Notes under the pieces: model-generated
What the model was told of the DNA's origin: nothing
The model's input: the letters and a program-made list of their open reading frames with translations, nothing else
Database searches by the model: none
Source of the DNA: Pandoraea communis
GTDB taxonomy: Bacteria > Pseudomonadota > Gammaproteobacteria > Burkholderiales > Burkholderiaceae
Length of the DNA stretch: 64,000 bases
NCBI RefSeq assembly: GCF_902459745.1
Contig: NZ_CABPSJ010000001.1
Span: 744,001 to 808,000 of the forward strand
Direction of reading: 5' to 3'
Shown here: in pieces, positions 26,891 to 36,986 of the stretch
Numbering within the stretch: the first letter of the stretch is position 1
How the letters are laid out: the number at the start of each line of letters is the position of its first letter
Made by a program: the position numbers and the translations under genes

Positions 26891-28162
26891 ATGAGAACCC
26901 GGGTCGAAGACGTGAAACACCATGTTGGCGAGGTTGTAACGCTGTATCTGACGCTGGATGTGCTGAGAGATCAAAAGAACTTGCAGTTCCTGCTCGCTCA
27001 CGACGCGACGGGCAAGCTTCAACTGGTTGTCGACAAATCGTCGGCCGTCGAGCACGCATGCGTGAGCCAATTACTGACAGGGTCGACGTTCGCCGCAACC
27101 GGCAAGATAATCGCGGCGGCTCAGAGTAAGACGTTCGGTGTGGAAATGCAGGTACTGTCGGTGGAGGTGTTTTCCAAAGCACAGCCGTTCCCCATCACCG
27201 AAGCGAGCAGCGTCGATCTTCGCTTCAACGCCCGGGTAGTGGACTTGAAGGTGCCGAAGTGGCAACTGATGCTGCGCTTGCGTAGCGCGTTCGAATTCGC
27301 GTGCCGGGAGTTTGCGCTGGGCAGAGGCCTCACGGAATTGCATACGCCGAAGCTGATGGGTAACGCCAGTGAAAGCGGCGCGCAGGTGTTTCGCGTGGGC
27401 TATTTCGACACAGAAGCATATTTGGCGCAATCGCCGCAATTCTACAAACAGATGGGGATTGCCTCGGGCCTTGAAGGCGTCTTCGAAATCGGGCCGGTGT
27501 TTCGGGCAGAAGAAAGCCGGAGCAGCCGGCATATGACCGAATTCACGGGGCTGGACGTCGAGCTTGCGTGGGTCTTCGAGACCGCGCACGTGATGACGTT
27601 CGAGGAGCAGATGCTCAGATATGCGTTTGCCCAACTCCAGCGTTTTGCCGAGGAGGTGAAAACGCTATTCGGCGTTGACCTGCCGCTGGAGCCAACCGCC
27701 ACCTATCTGAGCCTGAGCGAGGCCAAACGCATACTCGGCGAACACGGCATGCCACTCGGGCCCGCGCAAGACCTGCCCGATGAAGGTGAAAGCCTGCTAT
27801 ACAAGGTACTCGGCTGCGACCTGATCTTTGTGAGCGACTATCCGATCGCGAAACGCCCGTTTTATCACCAATGGAACCGCGAGCAGGGTGTCACGAAGAG
27901 CTTCGATCTGATTTTCAAAGGAATCGAGATTACGACGGGCGCGGTGCGCGAGCATCGCTATGACGTGCTCTGTGAGCAGGCGGTGGAGAAAGGCGTGGAT
28001 CTTGCGTCGATCACCCACTATCTGGACAACTTCCGTTACGGCTGCGCGCCACACGGCGGGTTTGGGCTTGGCGTCGAGCGGGTCATCATGAAGCTCCTCG
28101 GCCTATCGAATGTGAAGGAAGCCGCGTTTGTGCCACGCGATCCTGAACGGCTCGTGCCCTGA
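26891..28162 (+). CDS. Archaeal-type aspartyl/asparaginyl-tRNA synthetase-like protein
   Basis: 423-residue class IIb synthetase. An OB-fold anticodon-binding domain is at about 1-105 and the catalytic core at about 120-423. Seen motifs are LAQSPQFYKQ (179-187 region), motif 2 FRAEESRSSRH (204-214) and motif 3 GFGLGVERV (about 390-398). The short length and GLEGVFEIGPVFRAEE layout resemble archaeal or AspRS2-type enzymes rather than the roughly 600-residue bacterial AspRS. The retained OB domain argues against a free-asparagine synthetase paralogue, which lacks it. The upstream attenuator reads Asn codons, so the likely product is Asp-tRNA(Asn) for transamidation, or Asn-tRNA directly; sequence alone does not settle this. 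A GAGG ribosome site lies at 26879-26882. Base composition is lower in GC than the neighbours. Confidence 0.82.
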   Translation: MRTRVEDVKHHVGEVVTLYLTLDVLRDQKNLQFLLAHDATGKLQLVVDKSSAVEHACVSQLLTGSTFAATGKIIAAAQSKTFGVEMQVLSVEVFSKAQPFPITEASSVDLRFNARVVDLKVPKWQLMLRLRSAFEFACREFALGRGLTELHTPKLMGNASESGAQVFRVGYFDTEAYLAQSPQFYKQMGIASGLEGVFEIGPVFRAEESRSSRHMTEFTGLDVELAWVFETAHVMTFEEQMLRYAFAQLQRFAEEVKTLFGVDLPLEPTATYLSLSEAKRILGEHGMPLGPAQDLPDEGESLLYKVLGCDLIFVSDYPIAKRPFYHQWNREQGVTKSFDLIFKGIEITTGAVREHRYDVLCEQAVEKGVDLASITHYLDNFRYGCAPHGGFGLGVERVIMKLLGLSNVKEAAFVPRDPERLVP

Positions 28163-28236
28163 AGAGGCGCGCTACGCCGGCGCATTTCCCGGGGGATCCG
28201 CCGGATCGCCCGCTACTCCGAGGTGCGCCCCCGGGG

Positions 28237-29229
28237 CTACCGTTGCGCGACCGAAAATCCGTGCTCGCGCAGCAGTTGCAGCACGCCATGCGGACCACCG
28301 AGGTGGAGTGTGCCGATAGCGACGAAGACCGGCTTGCCCGAGTCTGCCAGGAACAGCATGCGCGCCAGAAAACGCCGGTTTCGCGAGTACAGAATGCGCT
28401 CGTCGATGGCGTCGGCCAGCGCCACGTTGCGGCGCACTTGCGCAGACTTGCCCTGCGACCAGTCGAATACCAGTTCGGCATCTCCCGCGCGCCACAGGCG
28501 ATGCAACTCCTCCACCTGTGCCGTCGCCGTCTTGGGCGTGAGCACCAGCTCCTGCGCCAGCAACTCGTTCTGCTGGGCTGCCGTCAGCCCGGTGAAGGCG
28601 TCCATTTGTTCCGCAAGCGACTCGAGGCCGACGATACGCCCGCGATAGATGTTCTCCAACTGGTTCTCGGTGCCGTACTCCGTTTGCAGGTCGGCCCCCA
28701 TCGAATCCAATGTCTCGACGAGCAGCGCCGCCAGCCACGGACGCATATGACGAATCTCGGCAAGCATCGCCGGATTGTTTTTCAGGCGGTCGCGCAACTT
28801 ACGCCATAACGGCGCCGGAATCATCTTCGGCAAACAGGCACGCGAGCACATGCCGTACTTCTGGACATCGTCCTGCGACATCGTCAGATCGTCGGGCGAC
28901 AGCTCGAACGCCACCACCGCCGACACGCGCAACGCATCGACCACCACTTTGCGGAACGGATAGTCGTCGGGCTTGCCGACGTGCAGGGTGCCCATCACGT
29001 AGATGGTCATGTCGCCCTTGCGGGCTTCGTAGAACGGGAGATTGGCGCCCGGCGGCGCCTCGCCGGGCTCGGGCACCACCAGCGGCAGCGTGCGCGGCGT
29101 CATGGCCACCGGCGTCACGCTCGACGCGGCGTCCAACGTGACGGCGAGCGTCATCAGCAGGCAGCCGAGCAGCCAACCGGTCAATGCAACGCCCCGGCGC
29201 ACCTGCGTCGCGCGTGGTGGTCCACCCAA
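28237..29229 (-). CDS. TraB/GumN family protein
   Basis: 330-residue TraB/GumN-family protein (Tiki-like putative metalloprotease fold). A membrane or signal segment at about 14-35 suggests export. Conserved blocks are YVMGTLHVGKPDDYP (GTLH), GLESLAEQMDAF (GLES) and the terminal IGTLHLGGPHGVLQLLREHGF (GTxHxxG). It starts with TTG 5 bp after the dppF-like stop, with a GAGGGA ribosome site inside the end of that gene, so it is cotranscribed with the peptide transporter. Biochemical role in bacteria is not established. Confidence 0.82.
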   Translation of the reverse strand: MGGPPRATQVRRGVALTGWLLGCLLMTLAVTLDAASSVTPVAMTPRTLPLVVPEPGEAPPGANLPFYEARKGDMTIYVMGTLHVGKPDDYPFRKVVVDALRVSAVVAFELSPDDLTMSQDDVQKYGMCSRACLPKMIPAPLWRKLRDRLKNNPAMLAEIRHMRPWLAALLVETLDSMGADLQTEYGTENQLENIYRGRIVGLESLAEQMDAFTGLTAAQQNELLAQELVLTPKTATAQVEELHRLWRAGDAELVFDWSQGKSAQVRRNVALADAIDERILYSRNRRFLARMLFLADSGKPVFVAIGTLHLGGPHGVLQLLREHGFSVAQR

Positions 29230-29234
29230 TCTCG

Positions 29235-30287
29235 TTATCCCTCAATGTCTTCAACCCGATGGCACGCCACCAGACGTCCTTCGAGCTTGCGCAATTGCGG
29301 CACTTCCCCGCGGCAACGGTCGATGGCATACGGACAGCGCGGCGCAAACGCACACCCCGGCGGCGGCCGCAACGGCGATGGCAGCTCGCCGATCAGCGGA
29401 ATCTTCACGCGCCGCTCGGACGGCTTGATCGCCGGCGTCGCCGACATCAGTGCCTTGGTGTACGGATGCAGCGGCTTGCCGAACACGGCGGCCTTGGGAC
29501 CGTGTTCGACCGCGCGGCCAAGGTACATCACCATGACGTCGTCGGCCACATGCTCGACCACCGCGAGATTATGCGACACGAACACGTAACTCGTCGCGTA
29601 TCGGTCCTGCAAATCCATGAAAAGATTCAGGATCTGTGCCTGAATTGAGACATCCAGGGCCGAAACGGGCTCGTCGGCCACCACAATGGCCGGCGACATG
29701 ATCATCGCCCGGGCAATCGCCACCCGCTGCCGCTGCCCCCCCGAGAACATGTGCGGATATCGCGCCACATGCTCCGGGCGCAGCCCGACCGTGCGCATCA
29801 TCTCGGCAATCTTCTCGCCCCGCTCCGCACGGCTGAGCGAGGTATTGATAGCCAATGGCTCGTCGAGCGCCTGCCCCACGGTCTTACGAGGATTGAGCGA
29901 GGCGTATGGGTTCTGGAACACCATCTGAATGCGCGTGCGCAGCGGCGCCAGCGCTCCCGCCGACGCCCCCGTAGTCTCGATGGCATCGATGGCGAGTCTG
30001 CCGGACGTCGGGGGTTCGATCAACGTCAACACCCGGGCCAGCGTCGATTTGCCGCACCCCGATTCGCCAACCACCGCCAACGTGCGACCCGCAGCCAGCG
30101 TGAACGACACACCATTCAACGCCTTGACGGTGGCCTGTGCGCGCATCAATCCGCGGTTCACCGTGTAGAAGCGCGTCAACTCCTGCGCGGCCAACACCAA
30201 CGGGCCGCCGTCGCGGCCGCTGCCGCTGTCGTTGGGCACAGGTCCCTCGGGAGCCCCCGGAGGCGTCGCGAAAACGGTCTCACTCAT
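29235..30287 (-). CDS. Dipeptide/oligopeptide ABC transporter ATP-binding protein (DppF/OppF type)
   Basis: 350-residue ATPase from the ATG at 30287, which overlaps the stop of the DppD-like gene by 4 bp. Walker A is [13 protein letters not shown], the signature is [17 protein letters not shown], Walker B is [14 protein letters not shown], and the oligo_HPY C-terminal region carries [15 protein letters not shown] with the Fe-S-like cysteines. Fourth gene of a DppBCDF-type importer. Confidence 0.92.
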   Translation of the reverse strand: MSETVFATPPGAPEGPVPNDSGSGRDGGPLVLAAQELTRFYTVNRGLMRAQATVKALNGVSFTLAAGRTLAVVGESGCGKSTLARVLTLIEPPTSGRLAIDAIETTGASAGALAPLRTRIQMVFQNPYASLNPRKTVGQALDEPLAINTSLSRAERGEKIAEMMRTVGLRPEHVARYPHMFSGGQRQRVAIARAMIMSPAIVVADEPVSALDVSIQAQILNLFMDLQDRYATSYVFVSHNLAVVEHVADDVMVMYLGRAVEHGPKAAVFGKPLHPYTKALMSATPAIKPSERRVKIPLIGELPSPLRPPPGCAFAPRCPYAIDRCRGEVPQLRKLEGRLVACHRVEDIEG

Positions 30288-31288
30288 TGCGCCCCTCCTG
30301 TCGTCTGTGCGCCTGCCGCCACATGCGGCAGCGGCTTGAAGCACCGCACCAGCGGCGAACCGATGGCCTGCGGCCCGGTATAGGGCTCGAGCGCGGGTGG
30401 CACGGTGCGGCAATGGTCGTCGGCGTACGGACAACGCGGCGAGAGCAGACAGCCCACGGGACGGTCGTCCCGGCCCGGCACCACCCCCGGCAGCGTGCGC
30501 AGACGGCGCACGCCCCGGTTGTGCTCGGGAATGGCCGAAAGCAAGGCTTCCGTGTACGGATGATGCGGCGCGTCGAACAGCGCCGGCACCTGCTGGACTT
30601 CGATCACCTGCCCCGCATACATGACAGCCACCCGGTGCGCGACCTCCGCCACCACGGCAAGGTCGTGCGAAATCAGCACCAGCGCCATGCCGTAGTCCTT
30701 CTGCAATTGCAGCAGCAGGGCCATGATCTGCGCCTGAATCGTGACGTCGAGCGCGGTCGTCGGCTCGTCGGCAATCAGCAGCTTCGGACGGCAGGCAATC
30801 GCCATGGCGATCATCACGCGCTGGTTCATCCCGCCGGACAGTTGATGCGGATAGGCGCCGAGCCGGTTGGCCGCATCGGGAATCTCGACCTGCTCCAGCA
30901 GTTCGACGATGCGATCCTTCAACGCCTTGCCGCGCAGTCCCATGTGACGGCGCAGCACTTCGCCGATCTGGTAGCCGACGGTGTAGCTCGGATTCAGACT
31001 CGTGAGCGCGTCCTGAAAGATCATCGACACGTCGCGCCCGACGATGCTTCGCCGCTCGCGCGCCGACGCACCCAGCAAGTCGCGTCCGTCAAAGCGCACT
31101 TCGTCGGCACGCACACGGCCGGGCGCATCGATGAGTCCCATGAGCGCGAGCATCGTCACGCTCTTGCCCGAGCCGGATTCCCCGACCACGCCGAGAATCT
31201 CGCCCAGGCCGACGTTCAGGTCGATGGCGTCGACGGCACGCGCGCCGTCGAAGTCGACCGATAGGTTTCGAATGGAGAGCAGACTCAT
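30284..31288 (-). CDS. Dipeptide ABC transporter ATP-binding protein (DppD type)
   Basis: 334-residue ATPase. Walker A is [17 protein letters not shown], the signature is [19 protein letters not shown], Walker B is [18 protein letters not shown], and the C-terminal cysteine motif is [18 protein letters not shown] overlaps tie it to the genes on both sides. Functions as a heterodimer with the DppF-like ATPase. Confidence 0.93.
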   Translation of the reverse strand: MSLLSIRNLSVDFDGARAVDAIDLNVGLGEILGVVGESGSGKSVTMLALMGLIDAPGRVRADEVRFDGRDLLGASARERRSIVGRDVSMIFQDALTSLNPSYTVGYQIGEVLRRHMGLRGKALKDRIVELLEQVEIPDAANRLGAYPHQLSGGMNQRVMIAMAIACRPKLLIADEPTTALDVTIQAQIMALLLQLQKDYGMALVLISHDLAVVAEVAHRVAVMYAGQVIEVQQVPALFDAPHHPYTEALLSAIPEHNRGVRRLRTLPGVVPGRDDRPVGCLLSPRCPYADDHCRTVPPALEPYTGPQAIGSPLVRCFKPLPHVAAGAQTTGGAQ

Positions 31289-32205
31289 GCGATTCGCTTC
31301 AGTTTGGGGTCGAGTGCATCGCGCAGGCCGTCGCCGACCAGATTGATCGCGAGCACCGAAATGACGATCGCAAGTCCCGGCAGCGTGACAATCCACCAGG
31401 CACTTTCCATGTAGTCGCGGGCTGACGCGAGCATCGAGCCCCACTCCGCGAGCGGCGGTTGCACGCCCAGGCCGAGAAAGCCGAGCGCCGCCGCATCGAG
31501 AATGGCCACCGAGAAGCTCAGCGTGGCCTGCACGATGAGCGGCGCCGAACAGTTCGGCAGCACCGTCGAGAACATCAGCCGCAGCGTGCCCGCACCGGCC
31601 ATGCGCGAAGCCACGACATACTCGCGCTGCAACTCGCCGATGGCCGCCGCACGCGTCAGACGCACGTAGGCAGGTAACGTCACGATGGCAATGGCGATGG
31701 TGGTGTTGGCGAGCCCCGGACCGATCACGGCCACGACGGCCACGGCCAGCAGCAGCGACGGCAGCGCCATCATCATGTCCATCAAGCGCATGATCGGCGT
31801 ATCGAGCCAACGCGGGAAAAACGCCGCGAGCAAACCGAGCAGGATGCCCGGAATCAGCGAAAGCACCACCGACGACAAGCCGATCCAGAACGACAACCGC
31901 GCACCGAAAATCAGGCGCGAAAGAATGTCGCGCCCGGCCTCGTCCGTCCCGAGCAGGAACCGGGCGTTGCCGCCTTCGAACCATGCCGGCGGAACCTTCA
32001 CGAAATCGCGGTATTGCTCGATGGGACTGTGCGGCGCGATCAGCGGCGCAAAAATTGCCGCCGCAAACATCAGCAACAGCACGATGGCCGCAGCCGTCGC
32101 GCCACGGTTAGCGGTAAAGCTGCGCAGAAACTCCCGGACCAGATGCGCGCGAGGCGTGGCCGTCACGGCGGCGGGAGGCGGCAGCGTAGCAGGCATGTCA
32201 CTCAT
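31285..32205 (-). CDS. Dipeptide ABC transporter permease (DppC type)
   Basis: 306-residue permease with an N-terminal OppC_N-like segment ([20 protein letters not shown]) and the [19 protein letters not shown] signature of the DppC/OppC group. The EAA-like loop is in [25 protein letters not shown]. It overlaps the DppD-like gene by 4 bp and lies 12 bp downstream of the DppB-like gene. Confidence 0.93.
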   Translation of the reverse strand: MSDMPATLPPPAAVTATPRAHLVREFLRSFTANRGATAAAIVLLLMFAAAIFAPLIAPHSPIEQYRDFVKVPPAWFEGGNARFLLGTDEAGRDILSRLIFGARLSFWIGLSSVVLSLIPGILLGLLAAFFPRWLDTPIMRLMDMMMALPSLLLAVAVVAVIGPGLANTTIAIAIVTLPAYVRLTRAAAIGELQREYVVASRMAGAGTLRLMFSTVLPNCSAPLIVQATLSFSVAILDAAALGFLGLGVQPPLAEWGSMLASARDYMESAWWIVTLPGLAIVISVLAINLVGDGLRDALDPKLKRIA

Positions 32206-32217
32206 CGTTGACCTCCC

Positions 32218-33222
32218 TCAGTGCCGAATGCGCGGGTTGACGACGCCATAAAGCACGTCGACCAGCAGGTTGACCAGAATCACGCCCGTCGCGATGAGCA
32301 GAATGCCGCCCTGCACCACCGGATAGTCGCGTCGCAGAATGGCATCGATCAGCCATTTGCCGATGCCGGGCCACGAGAACACGTTCTCGGTGAGCACCGC
32401 GCCGGCGAGCAAGGTACCGACTTGCAGACCGATCACGGTAATGACGGGAATCAGCGCGTTGCGCAGCGCATGCACCACGATCACACGCCACGGCGAGAGC
32501 CCCTTCGCGCGTGCCGTGCGGATGTAGTCCTCGCGAAGCACTTCGAGCATGGCCGAGCGCGTCATGCGGGCAATCACCGCGAGCGGCACGGTGCCGAGCA
32601 CGATCGTCGGCAGAATCAGATGGCTCACTGCCGAGCCGAAGGCGCCTTCGTCTCCCGAGAGCAATGTGTCGATCAGCATGAAGCCGGTGACGCTGGGCAC
32701 GTCGTACTCCACGCCGATGCGCCCGGACACCGGCGTCCATTGCAGATCGACGGAGAACAGCATGATGAGCAGCAGGCCCCACCAGAAGATCGGCATGGAG
32801 TAGCCCGTGAGCGCCGCGCCCATCGTGGTGTGGTCAAGCATCTTGCCGCGCCTGAGCGAAGCGGCGACACCCGCGGGCAAACCGATCACAAGCGCGAAGA
32901 TCATCGCGCACAGGGCCAGTTCCAGCGTGGCGGGGAAGCGGGAGAAGAACTCGTGAAGCACACCTTCATTGGTGACGATGGAGCGCCCGAGGTCGCCCTG
33001 CGCCGCGTGCTTCAGATAAACGAAATATTGCGTGGTGAGCGGCTGGTCGAGGCCGAGCCGTTTCATTGCTTCCGCGTGCATCACGGGGTCGAGGTTGCGC
33101 TCGCCCACGAGGACTTCGATCGGATCGCCAGGAATCAGGTGTATGAGCGCGAACGCCAGGATAGTGATGCCGATGAAAGTCGGGATCACCATGCCCAGTC
33201 GTCTCAGGACGAATCTCAGCAT
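32218..33222 (-). CDS. Dipeptide ABC transporter permease (DppB type)
   Basis: 334-residue permease, first of the membrane and ATPase genes. The N-terminus LRFVLRRLGMVIPTFIGITILAF and IPGDPIEVLVGERN are family-typical, as is the loop REDYIRTARAKGLSPWRVIVVHALRNA. About 175 bp, with a stem-loop, separate it from the binding-protein gene upstream. Confidence 0.93.
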   Translation of the reverse strand: MLRFVLRRLGMVIPTFIGITILAFALIHLIPGDPIEVLVGERNLDPVMHAEAMKRLGLDQPLTTQYFVYLKHAAQGDLGRSIVTNEGVLHEFFSRFPATLELALCAMIFALVIGLPAGVAASLRRGKMLDHTTMGAALTGYSMPIFWWGLLLIMLFSVDLQWTPVSGRIGVEYDVPSVTGFMLIDTLLSGDEGAFGSAVSHLILPTIVLGTVPLAVIARMTRSAMLEVLREDYIRTARAKGLSPWRVIVVHALRNALIPVITVIGLQVGTLLAGAVLTENVFSWPGIGKWLIDAILRRDYPVVQGGILLIATGVILVNLLVDVLYGVVNPRIRH

Positions 33223-33324
33223 AGGAGGGTTCCGTGGGGGCTTCGCGCACCGCCCGGCCCCGGCGCAGGGACGGATGGCGCAGTGCCGCGTTAATCAGTG
33301 ATAGACGATCTTTTGTCTTGGTGC

Positions 33325-33362
33325 GGCAGGCAGAGCCGGGCGCGGCGGCCGGGTCTGCCTGC
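33325..33362 (-). other. Intercistronic stem-loop between dppA-like and dppB-like genes
   Basis: GCAGGCAGA at 33326-33334 pairs with TCTGCCTGC at 33354-33362, with further GC pairs inside. There is no U-tract on the minus strand. Such hairpins often stabilise the upstream binding-protein message and lower expression of the permease genes; that role is inferred here. Confidence 0.5.
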
Positions 33363-33397
33363 TTGATGCCTATGGATTGCCGTGCTGCGGGACTCGA

Positions 33398-35038
33398 TCA
33401 GTCCAGCGACACACCGGCGAAGCTGTTGCGGCTGAACGGGCTGAGCTTGAAGCCCTTCACGTTCGTGGCCATCGGCTTGTACTGCGTGGAGTGCGCGATG
33501 GGCGAGAACGGCAGTTGCTGCGCGAAGATCTCCTGCGCTTGCGTGTAGAGCTTCGTACGCGTTGCAACGTCCGTGGTCTGACGTGCCTGCTTGATGAGGT
33601 CGTCGAACGGCTTGTAGCACCACTTCGAGAAGTTGTTGCCGTTCATCGAGTCGCAGCCGAGCAGCACGCCGAGCCAGTTGTCCGGATCGCCGTTGTCGCC
33701 GGTCCAGCCGATGAGCAGTGCGTCGTGTTCACCCGCCTTGGCACGCTTGATGTACTCGCCCCATTCGTACGTGACGATGTTGGCCTTCACGCCGATCTTC
33801 GCCCAGTCGGCCTGAATCATTTCAGCCATGAGCTTGCCGTTCGGATTGTACGGACGTTGCACCGGCATTGCCCACAGCGTGATCTCGATATTCTTCACGC
33901 CGGCCTTGTCGAGCAGTGCGCGTGCCTTCTCGGGATCGTAGCTGGCCGACTTGATGTTCTTGTCGTAGGACCATTGCGTGGGCGGCATCGGCGCGCCGTT
34001 CGACAATTGTCCGGCCGAGCCGTAGACGGACTGAAGAATCGCCTTCTTGTTGATCGCCATGTCGAGTGCCTGACGCACCTCCACGCGATCGAGCGGTTTC
34101 TTCTGCACGTTGTACGCCACGTAGCCGAGGTTGAAGCCCACCTGATCGGGCATCTTCAGCTTCGAGGCCTTGCCTTGTGCCGAGATATCGGCCTTGAGCG
34201 CATCGACGTCAGCCGGACGCGGGTAAGTCGCCACCTGACATTCGTTGCGCTTGAGCTTCTGGATACGGACGTTCGCGTCGGTCGTGATCGCGAAGATCAG
34301 CTTGCCGACCTTCGGCGGCAGATTCGCATTCCAGTAAGCCTTGTTGCCATCCATGCGCAGCGTGGCGTCCTTCGTGTAGCTGCGGAAGATGAACGGGCCG
34401 GTGCCGACCGGCTTGAGCGCGATGTCGCGGGGGTTGTTCGCCGCGAGCAGCTTGTCCGCGTATTCCTTCGAGAGGATCGACGCGAACGACATCGCCAGAT
34501 TCTGAATGAACGGCGCGTCGACCTTCTTCAGCACGAAACGCACGGTGTACGGGTCGACGATCTCGATGCGGTCGATGTCCGCCTGAAGCCCCATGTCGAC
34601 GAAATACGGAAACTCGGCCGGATAGGCCTTGCGGAACGGCATCTCCCGATCGCCCATGCGATCGAAAGTGAACTTCACGTCCTCGGCATTGAAGTCGCGC
34701 GTGGGCGTGAAGTATTCGGTGGTGTGGAACTTGACGCCGCGGCGCAGATGGAACGTGTAGACCTTGTTGTCCGGCGAGATGTCCCATTTCTCCGCGAGCG
34801 ACGGCATTACACCGGTTTCTCCCGGTACGAAGGCGATGAGGCGGTTATAGATCGCGTCGGCAGGATCGAAGTCGGTGCCAGTGGTGAGTTGCCCCGGATC
34901 GAAACCGGCGGGGCTGCCCTCGGAGCAATACACGAGGGTTTTGTTCGGGAGCTCGACTGCCGCAGCGGGCGGGATCACAGCCGCACCGGCAAGCAAGGTC
35001 GCAGCCAAAAGCAAACGCAGGGTGTGAGTCTGTTTCAT
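33398..35038 (-). CDS. Dipeptide ABC transporter substrate-binding protein (DppA type)
   Basis: 546-residue family 5 solute-binding protein with a signal peptide (residues about 1-27, ending PAAAVE). The mature domain starts KTLVYCSEGSPAGFDPGQLTTGTDFD, strongly like DppA, and GWTGDNGDPDNWLGVLLGCD matches the peptide-binding region of DppA-type proteins. GAGGAG precedes the ATG. It heads the dppABCDF-like operon. Ligand is probably dipeptides, but haem or ALA uptake is known for the family. Confidence 0.92.
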   Translation of the reverse strand: MKQTHTLRLLLAATLLAGAAVIPPAAAVELPNKTLVYCSEGSPAGFDPGQLTTGTDFDPADAIYNRLIAFVPGETGVMPSLAEKWDISPDNKVYTFHLRRGVKFHTTEYFTPTRDFNAEDVKFTFDRMGDREMPFRKAYPAEFPYFVDMGLQADIDRIEIVDPYTVRFVLKKVDAPFIQNLAMSFASILSKEYADKLLAANNPRDIALKPVGTGPFIFRSYTKDATLRMDGNKAYWNANLPPKVGKLIFAITTDANVRIQKLKRNECQVATYPRPADVDALKADISAQGKASKLKMPDQVGFNLGYVAYNVQKKPLDRVEVRQALDMAINKKAILQSVYGSAGQLSNGAPMPPTQWSYDKNIKSASYDPEKARALLDKAGVKNIEITLWAMPVQRPYNPNGKLMAEMIQADWAKIGVKANIVTYEWGEYIKRAKAGEHDALLIGWTGDNGDPDNWLGVLLGCDSMNGNNFSKWCYKPFDDLIKQARQTTDVATRTKLYTQAQEIFAQQLPFSPIAHSTQYKPMATNVKGFKLSPFSRNSFAGVSLD

Positions 35039-35242
35039 AGGCTCCTCGGGATCTGAGATGACGCCCGGCGACGATCGGCCGCCGGGCCCACGAGGGATAT
35101 TACTGAAGCTTCCCTTGCGTCACAACACGCCAAATCCCTAGCAAATCGCCTATTTGTGGTGTTTTTGATTAGGAAATCACTTAATTATGATCAGGATTGA
35201 CTTCCAATCCACCCGCCTACCAGCCATCGATTGCGTGGCGCC

Positions 35243-36103
35243 TCACAGACCGAGGCGCTGCCACATCGTTTTGGTCGCCGAAGCAGCGTTGAGGGTATAG
35301 AAGTGCAACCCCGGCGCCCCGCCAGCGAGCAAACGCTCACACAGCACCGTCACCACATCGAGCCCGAAGGCGCGGATCGCCTCGCGGTCGTCGCCGAAGC
35401 CCTCGAGGCGCTTGGCAATCCAGCGCGGCACTTCAGCACCGCACATTTCCGAGAAACGCATCATCTGCGAATAGTTCGTGATGGGCATGATGCCCGGCAC
35501 GATCGGCACCGCCACGCCCAGACGCGAAGCGTCGTCGACGAAGCGGAAATAGGCGTCTGCATTGAAGAAGTACTGCGTGATCGCGGCGTTCGCACCGGCT
35601 TTCACCTTGTTGGCGAAATGCTCGAGGTCCAGACGCGGCGACTTCGCCTGCGGGTGGTATTCCGGATAGGCCGCCACCTCGATGTGGAACCATTCGCCCG
35701 TCTCCGCACGAATGAACTCGACCAGCTCCGACGCATAACGGAACTCGCCGATCTCGCCCATCCCGGACGGCATATCGCCGCGCAACGCCACGATGTGACG
35801 GATGCCGTTCGCGCGATACGTCTCAAGGATCTGGCGAATATTTTCCTTGGTCGAACCGACACACGAGAGGTGCGGCGCCGCTTCCACGCCTTCGCGTTGG
35901 ATTTCGATGACCGTATCGAGCGTACCCTGCTGCGTCGAGCCGCCGGCACCGAACGTCACCGAGACGAATTTGGGGCCCAGCGGGAACAGTTGCTGACGCG
36001 TGGCGCGCAGCTTTTCCGCGCCGTCGGCGGTCTTGGGCGGGAAGAATTCGAAACTGAAGGAAGGTTGCGTCATGATCGTCTTGTTATCGAGAGAGCCGCT
36101 CAT
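35243..36103 (-). CDS. metF: 5,10-methylenetetrahydrofolate reductase MetF
   Basis: FAD-dependent reductase making 5-methyltetrahydrofolate for methionine synthesis. Conserved blocks SFEFFPPKT, PKFVSVTFGAGGST, AAPHLSCVG, IRHIVALRGD and AGANAAITQYFFN are present. The ATG at 36103 overlaps the tlyA stop (ATGA), giving 286 residues; an ATG at 36073 (276 residues, starting MTQPSFSFEFFPPK) is an alternative. It is the last gene of the run ahcY, holin-like gene, tlyA, metF, so it is likely under the SAH riboswitch. Confidence 0.95.
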   Translation of the reverse strand: MSGSLDNKTIMTQPSFSFEFFPPKTADGAEKLRATRQQLFPLGPKFVSVTFGAGGSTQQGTLDTVIEIQREGVEAAPHLSCVGSTKENIRQILETYRANGIRHIVALRGDMPSGMGEIGEFRYASELVEFIRAETGEWFHIEVAAYPEYHPQAKSPRLDLEHFANKVKAGANAAITQYFFNADAYFRFVDDASRLGVAVPIVPGIMPITNYSQMMRFSEMCGAEVPRWIAKRLEGFGDDREAIRAFGLDVVTVLCERLLAGGAPGLHFYTLNAASATKTMWQRLGL

Positions 36104-36939
36104 GCCGCGCGCGTCGCATGCACGAAAAACTCCCGGTTGCCGTCACCCCCGGCGATGGGGCTGTCGAGCCACGCGGCTACCGTCAGTCCCAGCGCTTCAC
36201 AGGCGGTGCGGATTTTTGTCTCCACTTGCGCATACTGCGCGGCATCTTTCACGAGGCCTCCGCGACCGATGTGCTCGCGCCCCACTTCGAACTGCGGCTT
36301 GACCAGCATCAGCAGATCGCCCGACGCGGCCAGCAGGGGAGCGAGCGCAGGCAGTATCAGCGTCAGCGAAATAAACGACACGTCTCCGACGATCAGGTCG
36401 AAGCCCGCTTCCGGTACGGCGGCGATTGCCGCGACCTGGGTGTTGTGCGTGCCGTCTTCCGCTGCGGGCGGCGCCAGACGTTCGTCGAGCATCTCGCGCG
36501 ACAGATGCCGGGCATTGATCCCTTCGAGCGAGACGAGACGCGACTCGCCCGCCAGACGTTGATGCAGTTGCCCGTGACCGACGTCCACGCCAACGACCTG
36601 CGCGGCGCCCGCCTGCAACAGACAGTCCGCAAAGCCGCCGGTCGACAGGCCCACGTCGAGCGCGACACGGCCTGCAACGTCGAGTCCTGTCTGCGCCAGC
36701 GCACCGGCCAGCTTCAACCCGCCGCGCGACACATAGCGGTCCTCGCCGGGCAAACCGTCGGCCGCCGCCCGCACTTCGAGGTCTTCGTCGCCCGCCACGA
36801 CCTGACTGGCCTTTTTCAGCGCCGTTTCGGTGCCGGTGTAATACACGCGACCGGCATCAATGAGGCGTTGAGCGGCGGTACGAGATGCGGCCAGCCCCCG
36901 GGACACGAGGGCCTGATCGGCACGAAGCGCTTGCGACAT
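36100..36939 (-). CDS. tlyA: TlyA family rRNA methyltransferase/hemolysin-like protein
   Basis: 279-residue TlyA-family protein. An N-terminal S4 RNA-binding domain (MSQALRADQALVSRGLAASRTAAQRLIDAGRV) is followed by an FtsJ-like SAM methyltransferase fold (VALDVGLSTGGFADCLLQAGA; VDVGHGQLH). In characterised members it 2'-O-methylates 16S/23S rRNA; the SAM use fits its position in a SAM-cycle operon. Note VGLSTGGF where many relatives have VGASTGGF. Confidence 0.9.
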   Translation of the reverse strand: MSQALRADQALVSRGLAASRTAAQRLIDAGRVYYTGTETALKKASQVVAGDEDLEVRAAADGLPGEDRYVSRGGLKLAGALAQTGLDVAGRVALDVGLSTGGFADCLLQAGAAQVVGVDVGHGQLHQRLAGESRLVSLEGINARHLSREMLDERLAPPAAEDGTHNTQVAAIAAVPEAGFDLIVGDVSFISLTLILPALAPLLAASGDLLMLVKPQFEVGREHIGRGGLVKDAAQYAQVETKIRTACEALGLTVAAWLDSPIAGGDGNREFFVHATRAA

Positions 36940-36986
36940 GACTACGGGTTTCCTGCAAAGCACTGTCGACGGCGATGCGCCGACAC

